Shown in pieces: positions 61,295 through 64,000 of a stretch of DNA of 64,000 bases. The translations under genes were made by a program, and so were the position numbers. The notes beneath the pieces are model-generated. The model was not told the origin of the DNA and ran no database searches. It saw nothing but the letters and a program-made list of their open reading frames with translations. The DNA is taken from positions 1 through 64,000 of the forward strand of contig JAFAMD010000048.1 in NCBI GenBank assembly GCA_019233755.1. The letters run 5' to 3'. This stretch comes from Acidobacteriaceae bacterium. GTDB lineage: Bacteria > Acidobacteriota > Terriglobia > Bryobacterales > Bryobacteraceae. The first letter of the stretch is position 1. Each line of letters starts with the position of its first letter.

Positions 61295-62686
61295 GTGCTT
61301 CTCACGATTGCTGCAGACATCCCCGCCTCAGAGTTAGGCTATCTGCTGCACAAGAATCCAGCGCGTTTTCACAGTTTTGACCTTTCATTCGGCAAGGCAC
61401 ACGTTTTTTATCCCAAAGTTGGCAGCATTCGGTCCGAGGCTGCGCTGCTGTTGGACGTCGATCCAGTCGGCCTGGTGCGGGGACGGTCTCATACTGCAGA
61501 AGCCGGTCTGCATCAGTACGTGAACGATCGCCCTTATATTGCCTCTTCGTTTCTCAGCGTCGCAATGTCCCAGGTCTTCGGCACGGCAATGAGTGGCCGA
61601 AGCAAGGAACGGCAGGAACTCGCGGATCAGCCAATACAGTTCGATGCCTTAATCACAGCGCTGCCGTGCCGGGGCGGGTCCGAGCTGCTGAAGCGGCTGT
61701 TTGAGCCGCTTGGCTACGAATCCGAAGCCAAAGGTTACCACCTCGACGAACACTTTCCTGAGTGGGGAACCAGTCCGTATTACACGGTCCGGCTAAGAAA
61801 CCATGTGCGCTTGCGGGATCTGCTGACCCACATGTACGTCCTGATCCCGGTCCTCGATGCAGAAAAACATTATTGGGTTGGGGAGGACGAAGTAGAGAAG
61901 CTGCTGCGTAAGGGCGAAGGCTGGTTAGCTGATCACCCGGAGCGCCAAACCATTGTAAATCGCTATCTACGGTACGACCGGAAGCTCACGAGGTCTGCGC
62001 TGGGGCGGCTGGTCGAGGGAGAGAGCAACGATCCCGAGGCAGAAGATATCGATCACACCCAGGAAGAGCGGTCAATCGAAGCTCCGCTCAAGTTATGGGA
62101 GCAGCGGATCGGTTCCATTACCTCTGCCTTACGCTCAAGGGAAGCGCAGACGGTTGTCGATCTGGGTTGTGGTGAAGGCAAGTTGCTGAGCGTCCTTTTA
62201 CACGACCGCTCCTTTGAGCGCATCGTCGGAGTAGACGTCTCATGGCGGGCGCTGGAAATAGCCTCGAAGCGCCTGCATCTTGACCAACTGCCTATCGCGC
62301 AAAGATCTCGGATCGAGTTGCTCCATGGGTCGCTGATGTACAAGGATAAGCGCGTGAGCGGGTTCGACGCTGCTGTTGTGGCAGAAGTTATCGAGCACCT
62401 CGACCGACCACGTCTTGCGGCGTTCGAGCGCGTCGTATTCGAACATGCGCGTCCTGGCATGGTTTTGGTCACGACGCCCAACGCCGAATACAATCCGCTG
62501 TTTCCGTTTTTGCCAAGCGGCCGGTTCCGGCACAAAGATCATCGGTTCGAGTGGACGCGCAGTGAGTTTCAGCGCTGGGCGATGGAAAATGCGGAACGGT
62601 TCGGGTATAAAGTTCGTTTCCTACCGATCGGCACGTCCGATCCGATTGCGGGGCCGCCCACCCAGATGGGGGTCTTCGAAAGGTGA
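61295..62686 (+). CDS. hen1: 3'-terminal RNA ribose 2'-O-methyltransferase Hen1
   Basis: Bacterial Hen1 methylates the 2'-OH at a broken RNA 3' end before ligation, marking the repaired site. GTG 61295 gives 463 residues starting VLLTIAADIPASELGYLLHKNPARFHSFDLSFGKAHVFYP, the Hen1 N-terminal (Pnkp-contacting) domain. The C-terminal methyltransferase has the SAM motif DLGCGEGK (Asp289). It also has the metal motif AEVIEHL (Glu364, Glu367, His368), and HKDHRFEW with the fourth ligand His413 or His416. The length suits the family. Its stop overlaps the pnkp GTG by 4 bases, giving a coupled two-gene operon. AAGGA lies unusually close to the GTG start. Confidence 0.95.
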   Translation: MLLTIAADIPASELGYLLHKNPARFHSFDLSFGKAHVFYPKVGSIRSEAALLLDVDPVGLVRGRSHTAEAGLHQYVNDRPYIASSFLSVAMSQVFGTAMSGRSKERQELADQPIQFDALITALPCRGGSELLKRLFEPLGYESEAKGYHLDEHFPEWGTSPYYTVRLRNHVRLRDLLTHMYVLIPVLDAEKHYWVGEDEVEKLLRKGEGWLADHPERQTIVNRYLRYDRKLTRSALGRLVEGESNDPEAEDIDHTQEERSIEAPLKLWEQRIGSITSALRSREAQTVVDLGCGEGKLLSVLLHDRSFERIVGVDVSWRALEIASKRLHLDQLPIAQRSRIELLHGSLMYKDKRVSGFDAAVVAEVIEHLDRPRLAAFERVVFEHARPGMVLVTTPNAEYNPLFPFLPSGRFRHKDHRFEWTRSEFQRWAMENAERFGYKVRFLPIGTSDPIAGPPTQMGVFER

Positions 62687-64000
62687 AGCTCACCCTCCCG
62701 GAACTGTCTCTAGTGGTTCTGATCGGGCCGTCAGGGTCGGGTAAATCTACGTTTGCCAAGAAGCACTTCCTTGCGAGTGAGGTGCTCTCGTCCGACTTCT
62801 GCCGCTTTCTAGTCTCCGACGACGAGAACAGCCAAGCTGCAACGAGTGATGCCTTTGACGTGCTGCACTACATCGCTGCAAAGCGCCTCGCAGCCGCAAA
62901 GCTCACGGTGGTGGATGCGACGAACGTCCAGAAAGAAGCACGCAAGCCGCTGGTGGATTTGGCGCGTCAATACCACGTTCTGCCCGTCGCCATAGTCCTA
63001 AACTTGCCGGAGCGAGTCTGTGCAGATCAGAATCGGAATCGCCCAGATCGTAACTTCGGGCCGCACGTCGTTCGCAATCAGTCTCAGGAGCTTCGACGCT
63101 CTCTGAAAGGTCTCGACCATGAGGGGTTCCGCCACGTACACGTTCTCAGCAGCCTGGATGAAATCGAGGCGGCTGTGATCGAGCGCCAACCGCTATGGAA
63201 CAACCGCAGGTTCGATCATGGCCCTTTCGACATCATTGGCGACGTTCACGGCTGCTTCGATGAGTTGATAGAGCTTCTGCAGCGCCTAGGCTACGCGATC
63301 ACGAGAGAAGCAGATCAGTACAAGGTCCTGCCGCCAAGCGGCAGAAAGGCCCTGTTTGTTGGTGATCTCGTTGACCGTGGCCCCAAGGTGGCAAAGGTCC
63401 TGCAGCTTGTCATGGCGATGGCAGACTCTGGTGTGGCGCTTTGCGTGCCCGGCAACCATGACATGAAGCTGGTCAAGAAGCTTCGCGGCAGCGATGTCCA
63501 GATGACGCATGGGCTTGCGGAAACCTGGGCTGAACTCGAACGTGAATCGCCAGAATTTCGAAAGAGAACGCTCGCCTTCCTGGACGGGCTGGTCAGCCAT
63601 TACGTTCTGGACGGCGGGGGACTTGTCGTCGCACACGCGGGCATGAAGGAAGAGATGCAAGGACGTGGCTCGGGCAAAGTCCGTGAATTTGCCCTTTACG
63701 GTGAAACCACCGGCGAGACGGACGAGTTCGGTTTGCCCATACGCGTCAACTGGGCTGCGGAATATCGAGGCCGGGCAATGGTCGTGTACGGCCACACTCC
63801 CGTTCCCGAACCCGAATGGCTAAACAGGACTGTCAATATCGATACAGGCTGCGCCTTCGGTGGTGCACTAACTGCCCTCCGTTACCCGGAGAAGGAGTTT
63901 GTGTCCGTGCCAGCCAAGCACACTTACTATGCGCCCGCGCGCCCATTTATACCCGAAGGCACGGCACCTGAACCGAAGTTGACCGCCCAGCAGAGACAAG
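62683..64000 (+). CDS. pnkp: polynucleotide kinase-phosphatase-ligase Pnkp (3' end outside window)
   Basis: Pnkp repairs cleaved RNA: its kinase phosphorylates 5'-OH ends, its phosphatase removes 2',3'-cyclic or 3' phosphates, and a C-terminal ligase-like domain adenylates the end. The kinase is at about 1-170 with P-loop GPSGSGKST (residues 15-23) and DATNVQKEAR. The metallophosphatase is at about 180-420 with GDVHGC (186-191), GDLVDRGP (227-234), GNHD (257-260), VAHAGM and GHTPV. The frame is open at the right edge, so the ligase domain lies outside. GTG 62683 overlaps the hen1 stop (GTGA). Confidence 0.95.
   Translation, partial: MKLTLPELSLVVLIGPSGSGKSTFAKKHFLASEVLSSDFCRFLVSDDENSQAATSDAFDVLHYIAAKRLAAAKLTVVDATNVQKEARKPLVDLARQYHVLPVAIVLNLPERVCADQNRNRPDRNFGPHVVRNQSQELRRSLKGLDHEGFRHVHVLSSLDEIEAAVIERQPLWNNRRFDHGPFDIIGDVHGCFDELIELLQRLGYAITREADQYKVLPPSGRKALFVGDLVDRGPKVAKVLQLVMAMADSGVALCVPGNHDMKLVKKLRGSDVQMTHGLAETWAELERESPEFRKRTLAFLDGLVSHYVLDGGGLVVAHAGMKEEMQGRGSGKVREFALYGETTGETDEFGLPIRVNWAAEYRGRAMVVYGHTPVPEPEWLNRTVNIDTGCAFGGALTALRYPEKEFVSVPAKHTYYAPARPFIPEGTAPEPKLTAQQRQ

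Noticed and set aside
1-64000. CRISPR array or intact insertion sequence
   Set aside because: No regularly spaced direct repeats of CRISPR size and no transposase-like DDE or serine/tyrosine recombinase motif was found.

Overview
The window is about 58-60% GC and densely packed. It most likely comes from the chromosome of a member of the Acidobacteriota, probably near Solibacter/Bryobacter. This is inferred from the mix of gene families: two VWFA-related proteins of the kind abundant in that phylum, a fused E2-E1 2-oxoglutarate dehydrogenase/decarboxylase, MlaEFD-type lipid transport and Tat genes that imply a diderm envelope, a DUF6807 (PmoA-like) protein, and a 'TGPR...GK..S..N...HG' protein. 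No rRNA, CRISPR array or intact insertion sequence was seen. One complete tRNA gene (tRNA-Gln, CTG) is present.

Layout. 1-4.4 kb: three large membrane proteins of the GT39/PMT-like type, two of them tandem paralogues. 4.8-7.5 kb: an MlaE-MlaF-MlaD lipid-transport operon whose MCE protein carries a repeated C-terminal tail. 7.5-14.3 kb: YdjC/HpnK-like deacetylase, exported amidohydrolase, murB, a GNAT, a small transaldolase, Sua5-type threonylcarbamoyl-AMP synthase, and prfB with a classical programmed +1 frameshift. 14.5-18.4 kb: the 1307-residue 2-oxoglutarate dehydrogenase fusion. 18.4-23.7 kb: a minus-strand block (UGT-like glycosyltransferase, exported Gfo/Idh/MocA protein, a hypothetical protein, a Kbp-like LysM protein, aldo/keto reductase, DSGG-repeat DUF4097 protein). 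24-25.2 kb: a Fic protein preceded by phased 12-bp repeats. 25.3-28.1 kb: tRNA-Gln and a minus-strand cluster of sortase, VWA protein and an exported protein ending in a sortase-like LPHTA signal. 28.5-30.1 kb: tatC and tatA/B. 30.2-32.3 kb: a DUF6807-Ste24 (M48) fusion. 32.3-43.8 kb: mostly housekeeping genes (pyrophosphatase, Glu/Leu dehydrogenase, mutS, anmK, glyA, SDR, acetyltransferase) plus a possible HEPN protein. 43.9-50.5 kb: a VWA protein, a PAS histidine kinase with its NarL-type regulator, a half-size EamA transporter, a CocE/NonD hydrolase and the YggS PLP protein. 50.5-59.7 kb: a two-gene unit of unknown function (a possible PD-(D/E)xK protein plus a DUF697-like protein), a glycine-zipper envelope protein, YceH, a DUF1634-TauE pair, an esterase, an OmpA-family protein and an MFS transporter. 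59.7-61.3 kb: a non-coding and repeat zone with heptamer repeats, a decayed tRNA-Ser-like remnant and a TGPR-family gene. 61.3-64 kb: hen1 and pnkp, the two genes of the bacterial RNA-repair system, with pnkp running off the right edge.

Themes. Envelope biology recurs: lipid transport, murein precursor synthesis and recycling (murB, anmK), Tat export, sortase, OmpA and LysM. The clearest multi-gene systems are MlaEFD, the sortase/VWA/LPHTA cluster, the histidine kinase with its response regulator, tatA/B-tatC, and Hen1-Pnkp. The least conventional items are the sortase cluster in a probable diderm, the DUF6807-Ste24 fusion, the phased CGGCA repeats in front of fic, and the unknown gene pair at 50.5-53.0 kb. 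Positions, motifs and spacings were read directly from the sequence. Family assignments rest on recalled family motifs, and no database search was run.
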